Assembly (NCBI GenBank): GCA_004352715.1
Contig: SCFE01000009.1
Location: forward strand, 2,182,557 to 2,246,556
Source: Hofstenia miamia
Lineage: Eukaryota > Xenacoelomorpha > Acoela
Direction of reading: 5' to 3'
Length of the DNA stretch: 64,000 nt
A program made the position numbers and the translations under genes. The notes under the pieces are model-generated. The model was given only the letters and a program-made list of their open reading frames with translations. It made no database searches and was not told the DNA's origin. This document shows positions 8,935 through 20,293 of the stretch, piece by piece. How positions within the stretch are numbered: the stretch's first letter is position 1; the number at the start of each line of letters is the position of its first letter.

Positions 8935-10184
8935 TAGGGGGTTTCAGCAAAAATGTCGCATTTCATAAAATGTATTTAAACAAACAATTGATTTACAAGA
9001 AACAGCAGAAAACACTGAACAGCTGTCGACATGCTTTTAATGTGACGTGTTATTATTAATTATTTTATTGATCGAGATATGGAAGCGACTACAGATGGAA
9101 TATATTTTTACATAACAACTGAAATGCGAAATGGCACATCATCAGCTGAAATACACCGCAAATTAATAACAGCCTGGGGAGAGGACAATGTTTGTGGCCT
9201 GCGGCAAATCCAAAGGATTGCAAAGGAAATCAAAGATGGTAAACGTCAATCATTTGATAGGAAGGAAGGATCAGGAAAGACAAGGACATCACGTACAGCA
9301 GAGAATATTGAAGCCGTAAAAAGGATTGTGGACGCAAGTGCAACTGTCTCTATAAATTATTTGAGCAACATGACAGGTTTGCATGAGAGTACAGTGCAGA
9401 GGATCCTTACCCTGGATCTGGAGAAACAGAGTGTCTATGCACGGTGGGTCCCGTACAACTTGACAGAGGTACACAAGCAGCAACGAGTGGCTGGTGCTCG
9501 GATAATACGTGAGACAATAACTGGAAATGTCATTGTCATTGATGAGAAATGGCTATATGCGGAACCTCATCCATCTCAAAATAATGTTCGAGCATGGGTA
9601 GATCCGGGTGGTGATCGTCCAACATTGGCTAGATGTGGAATGTCTGCAAGGAAGTTTCACATTATGGTAGGCATCAATTTCAGGGGTGACCACTACTTCG
9701 AAGTGCTACAAGCCGGTGAATCTATTAATAGTGAACGGTATATTGCATTCCTACAGCAGATTTTAGCTGTTCGACGTCAAGGTACTGTCACCATAATGCA
9801 TGACAATGCCCGGCCTCACGTCGCTAGAGCGACCAACGATTTTTTGCAAGAAAATAACGTTGAAAGAGTGGTGCAACCACCCTATTCACCTGACATGAAT
9901 TTGTGCGATCGCTACATATTTCGAAATATGGAAGCCCATCGTGCGGAAAAGGTTTTTAATGATCGAAATTCTGTTCTGCAGTTTTTGGCTAACTACCTCG
10001 AGCAATTCAGTCGATATAAATTGGGAAGGGAACTTACTCGACTTCGCGAGGATCTCCAGAAGATCATTGATTTGCAAGGAGATTATTTAAAGTGAACTGT
10101 TCAGTGTTTTCTGCTGTTTCTTGTAAATCAATTGTTTGTTTAAATACATTTTATGAAATGCGACATTTTTGCTGAAACCCCCTA
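8935..10184 (+). mobile_element. Intact mariner-type transposon (1,250 bp)
   Basis: The terminal inverted repeats at 8935-9022 and 10097-10184 are 88 bp and identical by eye, both starting TAGGGGGTTTCAGC. A TA dinucleotide flanks each side (8933-8934 and 10185-10186), as expected for a Tc1/mariner insertion. The inverted paralogue has the empty site: TA at 21624-21625, with matching flanks. Perfect repeats plus an uninterrupted transposase frame indicate a recent, possibly still active copy. Repeats of 88 bp are longer than the roughly 30 bp of classical mariners. Confidence 0.95.
9079..10095 (+). CDS. Mariner transposase, DD34D type (338 aa)
   Basis: The enzyme cuts the element out at its inverted repeats and inserts it at TA dinucleotides. 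The N-terminal part holds two helix-turn-helix regions, about residues 10-55 and 75-115, separated by a basic GSGKTRTSR segment. The WVPYNLT sequence at 123-129 corresponds to the mariner WVPHEL linker. The catalytic triad is Asp155 (VIVIDEKW), Asp242 (IMHDNARPH) and Asp277 (PPYSPDMNLCD), with 34 residues between the last two. The length is normal for mariners. The first Met lies 56 bp inside the left repeat, and the stop ends one base before the right repeat. No stops or frameshifts are seen, so it may be active. Confidence 0.95.
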   Translation: MEATTDGIYFYITTEMRNGTSSAEIHRKLITAWGEDNVCGLRQIQRIAKEIKDGKRQSFDRKEGSGKTRTSRTAENIEAVKRIVDASATVSINYLSNMTGLHESTVQRILTLDLEKQSVYARWVPYNLTEVHKQQRVAGARIIRETITGNVIVIDEKWLYAEPHPSQNNVRAWVDPGGDRPTLARCGMSARKFHIMVGINFRGDHYFEVLQAGESINSERYIAFLQQILAVRRQGTVTIMHDNARPHVARATNDFLQENNVERVVQPPYSPDMNLCDRYIFRNMEAHRAEKVFNDRNSVLQFLANYLEQFSRYKLGRELTRLREDLQKIIDLQGDYLK

Positions 10185-11279
10185 TATTTCCAGAATTAGG
10201 TTATTGAGACTTACTTACTAATTGATGGATTGGCAAACTTGATCGTTATTCATGGCCACTAAGAAGCAAGGGTGGACGTGAGTACATATTTTCATACCCA
10301 ACGCAAAGCCACTCTCGTACAATTCTAAAAAAGCTGCGCCCAACCCATGCCCTCACCGCGCATCTGACCCCCAGATGTTTACAAAAATTATTGCGGTTTT
10401 ACATAGAAAAAGCAGTTTTACCATAGCAAAGTATTTTACAGTAAAAAATAATTTGTATATATACTATGATGGTTTAACATAATGTATTGGTAAACTTTAT
10501 GTCTGTGGGTGAGGTAGCCTACCGGCATACAGACTTCTGTATAACGCATGGCAACGACACTGAAATATCAGTCTATCATGGCCCACAAATATAAAATACG
10601 TGTTTATTAAGTATTTGCTAAGACTAGGTATGTATAAGAACAAACTAACCCAAAGACTTCGCTACATTAATCGAGTAAAAGTAAATTTAGTTTTTCATTT
10701 CTGATGTCAACTTAACTGAGCAAACCATTTCCGGCCATGCTGTTTCTCTAATAAATTCTTCTTAAATATCGTATAATTTTGAATGTTATGCAATGAATTT
10801 GATTTGCATTCCTATTTTTACGCGTTCCAAAAATGAGCAGGGACCGAGACATTGGAAAAATTTGGGAGAGATTGAAAAATCGTGCTATTACGCAATAGTG
10901 CCCAAATTTAGTGAATGCTTTAAGAAATGTGTTCAAAAATAAAACTCAATTGAAAGTATTTCAATTTCAGTATGCAGATTTTATCATAATTCTCAACGTA
11001 CCCAGCTTTGGTCTAGAAAAACAAAAAATTAAAGAATTTTTTGCCAGGCATAATACTCGAGCCTTGCGTGTATTAGACATTTCAATATTAGCTTTAAATT
11101 CTATTTTTTTCAATTTTTACCTATAATGTCGAAGAATCCATCGAACTTTCACAGTTTATCTCAAATGATAAGTCATCTCACTCCTCAGCCGTAAAGTTTT
11201 AAAAAGCCTGTCAACCCGCACCCAACCCGCTCGGTATACTCAACCCAAGTTCACCATTGATTCTTTCTGAAAATCGTTG

Positions 11280-12279
11280 NNNNNNNNNNNNNNNNNNNNN
11301 NNNNNNNNNNNNNNNNNNNNNNNNNNNNNNNNNNNNNNNNNNNNNNNNNNNNNNNNNNNNNNNNNNNNNNNNNNNNNNNNNNNNNNNNNNNNNNNNNNNN
11401 NNNNNNNNNNNNNNNNNNNNNNNNNNNNNNNNNNNNNNNNNNNNNNNNNNNNNNNNNNNNNNNNNNNNNNNNNNNNNNNNNNNNNNNNNNNNNNNNNNNN
11501 NNNNNNNNNNNNNNNNNNNNNNNNNNNNNNNNNNNNNNNNNNNNNNNNNNNNNNNNNNNNNNNNNNNNNNNNNNNNNNNNNNNNNNNNNNNNNNNNNNNN
11601 NNNNNNNNNNNNNNNNNNNNNNNNNNNNNNNNNNNNNNNNNNNNNNNNNNNNNNNNNNNNNNNNNNNNNNNNNNNNNNNNNNNNNNNNNNNNNNNNNNNN
11701 NNNNNNNNNNNNNNNNNNNNNNNNNNNNNNNNNNNNNNNNNNNNNNNNNNNNNNNNNNNNNNNNNNNNNNNNNNNNNNNNNNNNNNNNNNNNNNNNNNNN
11801 NNNNNNNNNNNNNNNNNNNNNNNNNNNNNNNNNNNNNNNNNNNNNNNNNNNNNNNNNNNNNNNNNNNNNNNNNNNNNNNNNNNNNNNNNNNNNNNNNNNN
11901 NNNNNNNNNNNNNNNNNNNNNNNNNNNNNNNNNNNNNNNNNNNNNNNNNNNNNNNNNNNNNNNNNNNNNNNNNNNNNNNNNNNNNNNNNNNNNNNNNNNN
12001 NNNNNNNNNNNNNNNNNNNNNNNNNNNNNNNNNNNNNNNNNNNNNNNNNNNNNNNNNNNNNNNNNNNNNNNNNNNNNNNNNNNNNNNNNNNNNNNNNNNN
12101 NNNNNNNNNNNNNNNNNNNNNNNNNNNNNNNNNNNNNNNNNNNNNNNNNNNNNNNNNNNNNNNNNNNNNNNNNNNNNNNNNNNNNNNNNNNNNNNNNNNN
12201 NNNNNNNNNNNNNNNNNNNNNNNNNNNNNNNNNNNNNNNNNNNNNNNNNNNNNNNNNNNNNNNNNNNNNNNNNNNNNNN
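11280..12279. other. Assembly gap (1,000 N)
   Basis: A nominal-size gap bordered on the right by (TA)n at 12280-12300. The paralogous position at 20251-20293 is a (TA)n tract, so the gap probably reflects assembly failure at a microsatellite. Confidence 0.95.
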
Positions 12280-12628
12280 TATATATATATATATATATAT
12301 ACTTTGTGATAATAATTTTTCCATTCCAATTCAAAATTACATATTGGAAATTTTGTCAAGATTTAACATTAATTTTTTAGAAACAACATAAAAAAGTATA
12401 AAGCTAATGGGATTTACTTTAGTTTTCAAGCACCTTGAAATTCATCCTGATAATTTGCATAAATTATATATTCCTACATTAATAATGATAATCAATAGTT
12501 TGTAGAAGTATTTGTATGTCTGACAGATTCGCTTCAATTTTAAATCACTAAATTCAAGCGATTTATATAATTAAGGTTAATGTATTAAAATTTTAATCTC
12601 CTAATAAGAAAATTGTTCTGCATTCCTG

Positions 12629-12767
12629 TAAAACTTGATAGCTTTTTTATCAAAACTTTGTCAAGATCTTAGCAAATTATTCATATAACACTTGATAAAC
12701 ACTAGGCGAATTCTTAACGAAATTTTACAAAATTTGTGTAAATTTTTTGATATTTTATCAAGTTTTA
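12629..12767. repeat. MITE-like inverted repeat
   Basis: TAAAACTTGATA at the left is mirrored by TATCAAGTTTTA at the right. A related arrangement (ACTTGATAA ... TTATCAAGC) lies near 13480-13555, suggesting a small palindromic repeat family. Confidence 0.35.
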
Positions 12768-13077
12768 TAATTTATGAAATCAATTTCTAAGATATTGACT
12801 AATGACTCTAAGTTTTATTGAATGACGGTGTGAGAATTGGAACTTCATGGTTAGACAAACTATGAAACAGAAATTATTGTAGTTGAAAATTACTATTCGT
12901 TTTTTGCCTAACCTTGATCTAATCAAAATAGAAATATTTAGTCTATATTTATAATGGGCCAAAATTATTATCAAACATTTAAAGAATATATAGACCAATT
13001 GTGACAAACTTGGTGCCCACAGAACGATATGACAATCACTCCCCTAATCAATGAAAATTGAAGAACTTAATAAGAAT

Positions 13078-13137
13078 TTGGTAAGATCTTTGCAAGTTCA
13101 TACAACTTCGTTGCAAAATTTACTAAGATCTTACCAA
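13078..13137. repeat. Perfect 13-bp inverted repeat (hairpin)
   Basis: TTGGTAAGATCTT and AAGATCTTACCAA are exact complements about 34 bp apart, with further TGCAA/TTGCA complementarity inside. No function is assignable. Confidence 0.5.
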
Positions 13138-14268
13138 TAACAACTTCTTAACCTATAATATCTATTCAGCAACCTCTCACAACCTTGCATTAGTAACAGT
13201 ACAAAGCTTTACAAGCAACAAGTAAACATACTTTGCACAGAAATAATAACATTGCATACACCTGAAGCAAAAGTGCATTGCCCAATATTGGTCAAGAAAT
13301 TTCAATAACCAACTTATGCCTGTAAGTATTGAAATTCCATCAATTCAGTAAAAACTATTACTTCAAACATTTTTAATTACTGAACGTGGCACAAAATGTT
13401 TTTAATGTGTTAATAATATTGCACTTTCGAAATTTAAGTTAATTATATTTCAAAAATAAATAATAAATTATTCTTAGGATACTTGATAAATGCTGACAAA
13501 TTCTTAGCAAAATCTTAAGAAGTTCTGTAAGTTGTTCAATATCTTATCAAGCTCTGTGATTCTTCTCATGAATACCAAATGTACTATTAATTTTTTATAT
13601 TTATGGTAATGTCTTATCGATACCGAAATATTTTTTGTAATACTGAACAAAACCAAACTTACTTCAAAATATTCATACCACCGAGGCAGGGATCGTGGTC
13701 CTGTCAGTCCGAGATTTCCAAAGATTATATGCATAGTTAAGTAATGTAACTTTATTTCAATATAGTGTACACATATTTATTGCGAAATATGTACATTCCG
13801 GAAAGCAGTCCGGTCCAGGTTGATCGTGTCCTCAAACATTGTGGTCCTGTGGGTTCGAGATTCTCCCAATAGTATATGCAAAGCTCAATTTTCATTCATT
13901 TTTTATTTAAATAAAATGCATTTCAAAACTCATGTGTACAGTACTATGCATATGCATACACTTATATATCGAAATATATAATAAATGACAATAAAAAACA
14001 GCCCAATCATATTAATTGTCAAAGCCAAGTCATTCATTGTTGTTCACCAATATCACATTAATTAACACCTTCAGCAAAAATGATTTCAATTTGAATTTAT
14101 CAATTGTACATTTCTCATTAATTAGCTTGGCCACTGTAGCAGTAGTTTATAAAAATGTGACCCTTTTCCCAAACTGGTGTTGATGTGAACTCTTTAGTAG
14201 TATATAAATGCCTTTTTCTTGAAAATCATATTTTTCTGAGTAGCAATAATTGACTAAAGTAAATTACC

Positions 14269-14304
<36 letters not shown>

Positions 14305-17300
14305 GAAACTCATAAAGTTAAAGGTTTTGGTATTTTGAGCACCTTAATTAATTATTTATATGTTGAAAATATCAAATATTTTGACGTCATAACTATACTA
14401 TTTATTGTAAAGGTTGTCTCTAAAGAGAACTGTGTACGAAAAAGGGCTAAACAGTAAACTGTCTGATCCAGCCCTGATTTGGGAATGCAGACTCAGTTTG
14501 AGAAAAATAGGACCAATTCCAGCTCTTATGAGATCAAAATAATTAATATCACCATTATTGAATGATCCGATTTGAAGAAAAAATCATTTAATGACATTGA
14601 TCGAACCCGACAAAAATTTGACGCGAACCACCCACAGGTCCGATGGACGGTCTTCCATCACTGATCAGCATGTTATATACACCCATGGGCAATATAAGTG
14701 CCAATTACACCGCAAATATGATTGTTAGCAAAAATGAATTTTTAATTGAATTTCAGAGTATCGGGATGCGTCTCGAAAATATTTCATTAAATTAATGTTT
14801 TCCTTCCAATCAAGTTTATATAAAAATTAATCGAAATTGTTAATAGATTTGGACACTAAATAGATATTAATGCATTATTTTTAGTGAAAATTTCTGGTGC
14901 ATGTCTGAATCAGTTTCGGTACCGGACATTGAATACAATGCACCATTATTGAATTTCAAAATTCTCTATTCATAAAATACGATCAAATTCTTTTAAAAAT
15001 TTCAAAAAAAATATTTCATCTTTATGCTTAATTTCACTTAGAGGATATTCGAGCGAGTTTGATAAGCACCAAAGTAAAATTGTATTTGCATTTTTAATGA
15101 TAATATCATATTAACGTTGATTTTGCTATATCGCCCTGAATGCCTCAGGATTGGTGTAAATTGACTGATTTGATCAATTTCGCTCAATAACATCTACCTC
15201 ACAAAAATTTTAATATCTTCGTGAATGGCGGCTTATGTTTTATCTAAAAAGCTTATAATAAACTCCAAGTGCATCCAATGCTTTAGATAGATTTTCTCTT
15301 AGAAGATTTACTTCTAGCATAATTACTATCCATATTCAACCAAAATTAGCATTTAGAAATAATCAATATTCGAACACATAAACTTTCTCGGTTATTAAAT
15401 GACTACTCTTTCACAAGCCCTGAGAATTGCTATTGCTACTTTTAATAAAACCAGCATTAGTAAAATTATATATTGCAAGCAATATTTGAAAGTGCCAGCT
15501 AATAGTAAAATATGTTAACCATTGCCTAGGTTTATTAAGTTTTGTAATGCTGTGTTTATTTATCGATCTTTGCATACTATCTCTCCTGTTCATAATGTAA
15601 AAGATCTTGTTCTGCCATTAACCCTAGTCGCAATGAAGGGGCCGATTAGGACACATGTCGTTTTTGGTGGATAACTTTGGTTGAAATTTTTTTAGCTGAT
15701 TTTTTCCGACTTTTCCCAAAAGCTATCTCTGAGTAAGATAAAGTCAAAGTGGAAATTTTTTTTGATCAAGACCTTTGTAAAGGGGTCTGAAAAATATCAT
15801 TTGAGCAAAAGCTTCAAAAATTTTTTGGTGCAATATGTTTTTAACATAGTTAATATTTTGACAGATATTGATATATTTCAACAATAAAATTGATTGATTC
15901 ATAATTGTTAAGGGTCAGAGTTGTCAAAAAAATGTTAGGGTGAAAAAATTTATTGAGGTGACACGGCCTCTATATGTTTTAGTAATACCATCCGTTTTTA
16001 TTGATTTTTCGTCACTGGGCCCATCGTAGAAATAAAATATTGGCAACAAAATAGTTTATCGTATAAAACAAGGGTATTAGAAGGTCTGTTGTGAAAATCA
16101 GTGTCATCCATTAAATCAAGGGAGGGACCCGTGTGTCAAACTAGAAATACGAAAAATTTGACATTTTCATTTGGTGCTATATTTTGAATACAGTAAGACA
16201 ATAATGACTAAATATGATTACATACCATATAGAATGTGGCCTAAGTTACTAGAGACATTGATGTTGAACCCCTAGTCAAAATGGCAACCGCTTGGGGTGG
16301 GGCAAGGAGGGTTGTGCGCAGTGAAATTTATTTTTCATTTCTTTAACTTTTTTGCACTTCGGCCTTTAAGGTGACATTAATACATATTTGATTATTTTGC
16401 GTATTTGATTCTTGAAACATAAATAAACATTGACTGTATTTCCAATTTATTCATTCATTTTTTTTAAAAACATCAGTTTATTGAATGTTTTGAAAATGGC
16501 TCCCGTGATTAGGTAATACTGACAGACCATTTTTTATTTTCCTATTAGAGTAAGTCTTTGACAATAACTAGAGAAATACAAGTTAATATACTGCATTCTT
16601 CTATTTTTCCGAAATTTACAGACGTCGCAATTTTATTTGCATATAAAATAGCAAACAATGAATACTTTTGAAAACTGGTAAAGATGTAGTTAGTTCAAAG
16701 GTGTATCTTTCACTGTGCCAAAGTTCATTACTTTATCTTTAATAGTTTTGAAATAAAAGAGTAGGCCGAATCCCCCATCAGTGCGCTATTGGCATTTAAT
16801 ACCTCTGTGCGTTTGGGGTTGAGAGATAACTTGGTATTGAAAAACATATTGTAAAGGAACCTATATTGTGTCTTCTTCTTGTGCTTTGGAAAGACATTCC
16901 TACTCTATCGCAACTGCCCCAGGATTGAAACTTGATCGTCCCTTTATTCTGCATCAATCTGATACACCCCTATGACTATTTGAAGATTTCTAAGCTTGAA
17001 ATACAAAAACTTGATGTATTGCACTACCGCTGTCTTTAATAAGACTGATTTAATCTCGTTTAATAGAAGTATCTAGAGATTGTCCTAAATAAAAATAATG
17101 GTCTGTAAAATGGAATAAATTTTCTTGCAGTATTTAGATAATACTAATACAAATAATCAGTAAGAAATTGCAGTTGTTTTACCTTGCTTAAGTAAGAAAT
17201 TTTGGTTTACATTTCAATGAAATTCCTCATTTTCTACAAGTGAAATTCAAACTGGAATTTTACTCTCAACTTCCTAGTGATTGGACGGCAAGGTATGTCT

Positions 17301-17655
17301 GAAAATGATTACGAAAAACTTAAACAAAACTTCCTTATATCACACCAAAGTCATATATTTATAATAAAAGATTTTTGTTCATAACTTCTTAACAAAATTT
17401 CGTTTCAGTACTCGCACCCAATTCCTTTACTAAAATTATAGAAAAAAATAATATTACTACGGTTTTGTCAAATACCATCCAATTGATGATGTGCAATGCT
17501 TCCTGTTTTAAAAAAGCTATTTATAAATATTATTTTTGAAAATGGAAGAACAGAAAAATAATTACAAACGTATCAATTTATTCATTCTACGTCAAATGCG
17601 AAATTGAGTGGAAAAACAATTGATGATAATCGAAATTATTTAATGAAAGTTCTAT

Positions 17656-17897
17656 CATAGGCGTAACAAGGGGGCTAAACGGGCCAAAACTCCTTAAAAA
17701 ATTTTCAAAATTTCGATTCCGAAGTTGAGTTTTTGTTGAAAATATAACAAGATTTGTAGAAAATTGCATCAATCCTTATGAGTTTTTGTGTCTACAGGCT
17801 TCTACATCAGGTGCCAGCATCCTAAACAAGCACTTTGTAGTTCCATTGAGCTCATCAAATATTCCCTCCCCCCAATTATTTTCTGGCTACCTCAATG
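17656..17897. mobile_element. hAT-type MITE with near-perfect 8-bp target duplication
   Basis: The left end CATAGGCGTAACAAGGGGG and the reverse complement of the right end CATTGAGGTAGCCAGAAAA resemble the ends of the MITE at 4338-4505. The interior CGATTCCGAAGTTGAG also matches that family. Flanking 8-mers are AGTTCTAT and GGTTCTAT (7 of 8). An open frame overlapping its right end is therefore not a gene. Confidence 0.7.
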
Positions 17898-18716
17898 GGT
17901 TCTATTTTCTGGGACTTGAAAAAAATACAGCTCATATAGAAAACGCTAAAAATCTTCTCTTTTCATTTTTCTTTCATTTATTAGAAAACTATGCATCTGC
18001 TTCAAATATTGGCACAAGCCCAAATGTTTATTTTAGGCCGAATTGCACTTATGGTAAATTGGGATTTCGAGATCAATGTTTTCAATAATAAATAATTTAA
18101 TCATGTTGAAAATAAGCTGAAAACGTTATTGCCCTGCTTTATGGTTTAATGTTGTTCATTAATCACATTCTTAAAGCGGGATGGAACATTATAATTAAGT
18201 CACTTCATAGCTATATTTACAATATCCACACAGTATTCCAAGTACAAATAAAAATCAAATATTTACTAAGCCCTATTCAGTTTAGACTTTTTAGGCTGGA
18301 CGGTCCTTTTTTATAATCAGTTACATATTGGCCTTAGCTGTTGGAAATATTGGGATTTAGTAGAATGCACTACTAACTGATTAAATATAAATTTATTGCC
18401 TACCCAATTGCTTTCATTTAAACTAACAAAAATTTAACAATAAAAATAACCATCACAGAAAAACTAAAGATTTATAACTGGTAAAAAAACAATGTAATAC
18501 ATAAAATAAGATGCCACTTAGAAAAAGATGCAAGGAAAAGTACAAAAAACCCCAATAAGAAAGCTTCACAAATTGTTAAGTAGTATTTAAAAGCTTAATC
18601 GCGGTAGAAATTCCCTTTGTCGAAAAGGGATATTGGTCAACCACTTAATAGGCAATTATTACAAGGTTTGGATATGGACGGATATAAGTGTAAAGTACTT
18701 TTGATGAACCTCATTT

Positions 18717-18762
<46 letters not shown>

Positions 18763-19239
18763 GTATATATATATTAGGCGCTTTGCAAACCAACTTTATT
18801 TTATGCGTATTTTACAACTTTACTGAGCTTGTCTATTATTTCAATTGCAATCTGTTTTGCTTGATAAGGAATTAACTTGCAAATTATGGTTAAGGCTAAC
18901 ATAATAAAATTTTCACCGATAGTATTTAGCCTAATATATTTAAAGACTTGCAATAACTTACGATAAATATTTATAAATATATAGCGTCAATACACTGCAA
19001 TCAAGCATGCATGGGGTACATATTAATGACCCATTTGCTCCCATTACTTCATAAAGTTAGTGAATTTCCTTGAAATGCTTAAGGAATATGGAATATATTT
19101 TACTGTTGATATCAATAAAAAATTCCTGTTGATTTTAATTAATATCAAATGATATCAATAAGTAAGAGCCAGTTGATTTGATTTTGATGCGGAATTTCTA
19201 TATCAACGGCAACCCTGATACATGCTATTTTTCATCAAA
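17898..19239. other. Unassigned stretch with (TA)n microsatellite
   Basis: No gene is recognised. An interrupted (TA)n tract runs from 18719 to about 18774. Confidence 0.5.
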
Positions 19240-19515
19240 TTAAAAACACACTTTGTGTGAAAAACACTTTCTAAAATCGTGTGCATGGGAAATAATACCG
19301 TATAAAATTGCAAATAAAAAGTATAGATCTACTAACACAGTGCTTTGAGCAGACCCGAATTGAATACTTGTCCCGGGTTCGTAGCTGGTCATCACCTGAT
19401 CTATGTGAATCTCGAAATCCTGAACACCAAGGCTCACATTCCATGGTCGAATATAAACACATGCCTTAAAACATTGAAGGAAAATGCAAAACAATAAAGC
19501 TAGTAAAAAATACAT
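19240..19515 (-). CDS. Possible first exon of a secreted protein (unrecognised)
   Basis: The minus-strand frame starts MYFLLALLFCIFLQCFKACV, which looks like a signal peptide with a cleavage-type end, followed by a soluble stretch (YIRPWNVSLGVQDFEIHIDQ and so on to about residue 58). A second hydrophobic run near the C-terminus may be read-through into an intron. TATAAATA lies just upstream at about 19529-19537, but it is too close to the ATG for an ordinary leader. Weak donor-like GT sites occur near 19333-19355. No family is recognised. It could be an AT-rich chance frame, since hydrophobic codons are T-rich. Confidence 0.25.
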   Translation of the reverse strand: MYFLLALLFCIFLQCFKACVYIRPWNVSLGVQDFEIHIDQVMTSYEPGTSIQFGSAQSTVLVDLYFLFAILYGIISHAHDFRKCFSHKVCF

Positions 19516-20065
19516 CACCTACAATTCGGGTATTTATACATATTTTCTTAAATAATTCCTTCAAATTGAGCGTTTCACCCAGAAAGAAAATTTTGAACAT
19601 TGGAAGTGTTTGAAGTCATTGTGCTACTAGACCAAATAAATTGAATGAAGTTTTCAAATGCTTTGTATCATATATATGTGGTAATTGTTTCCATTCAAAC
19701 GGTTCATGTATTTATTAATAATGAACCAAAACATTGAACTTGTTAAAATATTTCAAGGAAATACTAAGTTCAGTATACATTTTTAAACAGTGGAAAAACG
19801 TTATAACTGTTAAAAACATTTTGCAGAATTATAAAAATTGATTACTAACCATAACAACAGGTATGTAATATTTAAAAACTCACAGTTCTCAGAGTAAATG
19901 TTGTGTGTATTACGTGAAGTCTAGTAACTTTGTGATAACGTTTTGTTTACCCATCTGTCTCCAAAAAGTAGATACAATTGGTTTTACGCGCATTGAAAAT
20001 TTTAAGTATTTATGGATATATACATATCTATATATTCAAAAGGTAATTTACTGAGATTCATATAA

Positions 20066-20246
20066 TTAATTGACATTAATACAAAAACGTTTCGACTATA
20101 TTATAGTCATCATCAGTTAGCAATATTTTTGAGGTAATAAAAGTTTACAATATACTACACTTTATAATTTAATGATATTGCCGCAAAAATATTGTTAACT
20201 GACGATAAGTATAATATAGTCGAAACGTTTTTGTATTAATGTCAAT

Positions 20247-20249
<3 letters not shown>
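20066..20249. mobile_element. 184-bp MITE with about 64-bp inverted repeats
   Basis: TTAATTGACATTAATACAAA at the left is repeated in inverse at the right end. The arms stay nearly complementary for about 64 bp, including the ACGTTTCGACTATATTATA core. Only about 55 bp separate the arms, so it is a near-complete hairpin. It is flanked by TA-rich DNA and followed by (TA)n at 20251-20293. Confidence 0.8.
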
Positions 20250-20285
<36 letters not shown>

Positions 20286-20293
20286 ATATATAT

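Larger units (their letters stand above)
8734..11279 (+). repeat. Inverted segmental duplication, first copy
   Basis: Apart from the inserted mariner, this matches the reverse complement of 20294-21825. It ends at a 1,000-N gap followed by (TA)n, where the second copy also has (TA)n. The second copy has about 285 bp more (about 20410-20690). A frame beginning MNALRNVFKNKTQLKVFQ is shared by both copies but is frameshifted here. I do not recognise it. Confidence 0.85.
12302..17655. other. Long stretch without a recognised gene
   Basis: AT-rich DNA with only short open frames that resemble no protein I know. It holds hairpin-type repeats (12629-12767, 13078-13137), a (TA)n tract at 14273-14302, and two loosely similar segments containing GTGGTCCTGT near 13691 and 13839. 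No splice-framed exon was convincing. Confidence 0.5.

Noticed and set aside
11211-12380. Long open frames across 11.2-12.4 kb, 32.9-34.1 kb and 57.0-57.3 kb
   Set aside because: They consist almost entirely of N with YIYIYI from (TA)n.
13839-13885. tRNA or tRNA-SINE signal (GGTTCGAGATTC) and GGTTCGAACC near 4528
   Set aside because: A B-box-like word occurs, but no A box at proper spacing and no cloverleaf could be drawn.
17786-18088. 100-aa frame
   Set aside because: Its first third is the end of a hAT MITE, and the rest has no family resemblance.
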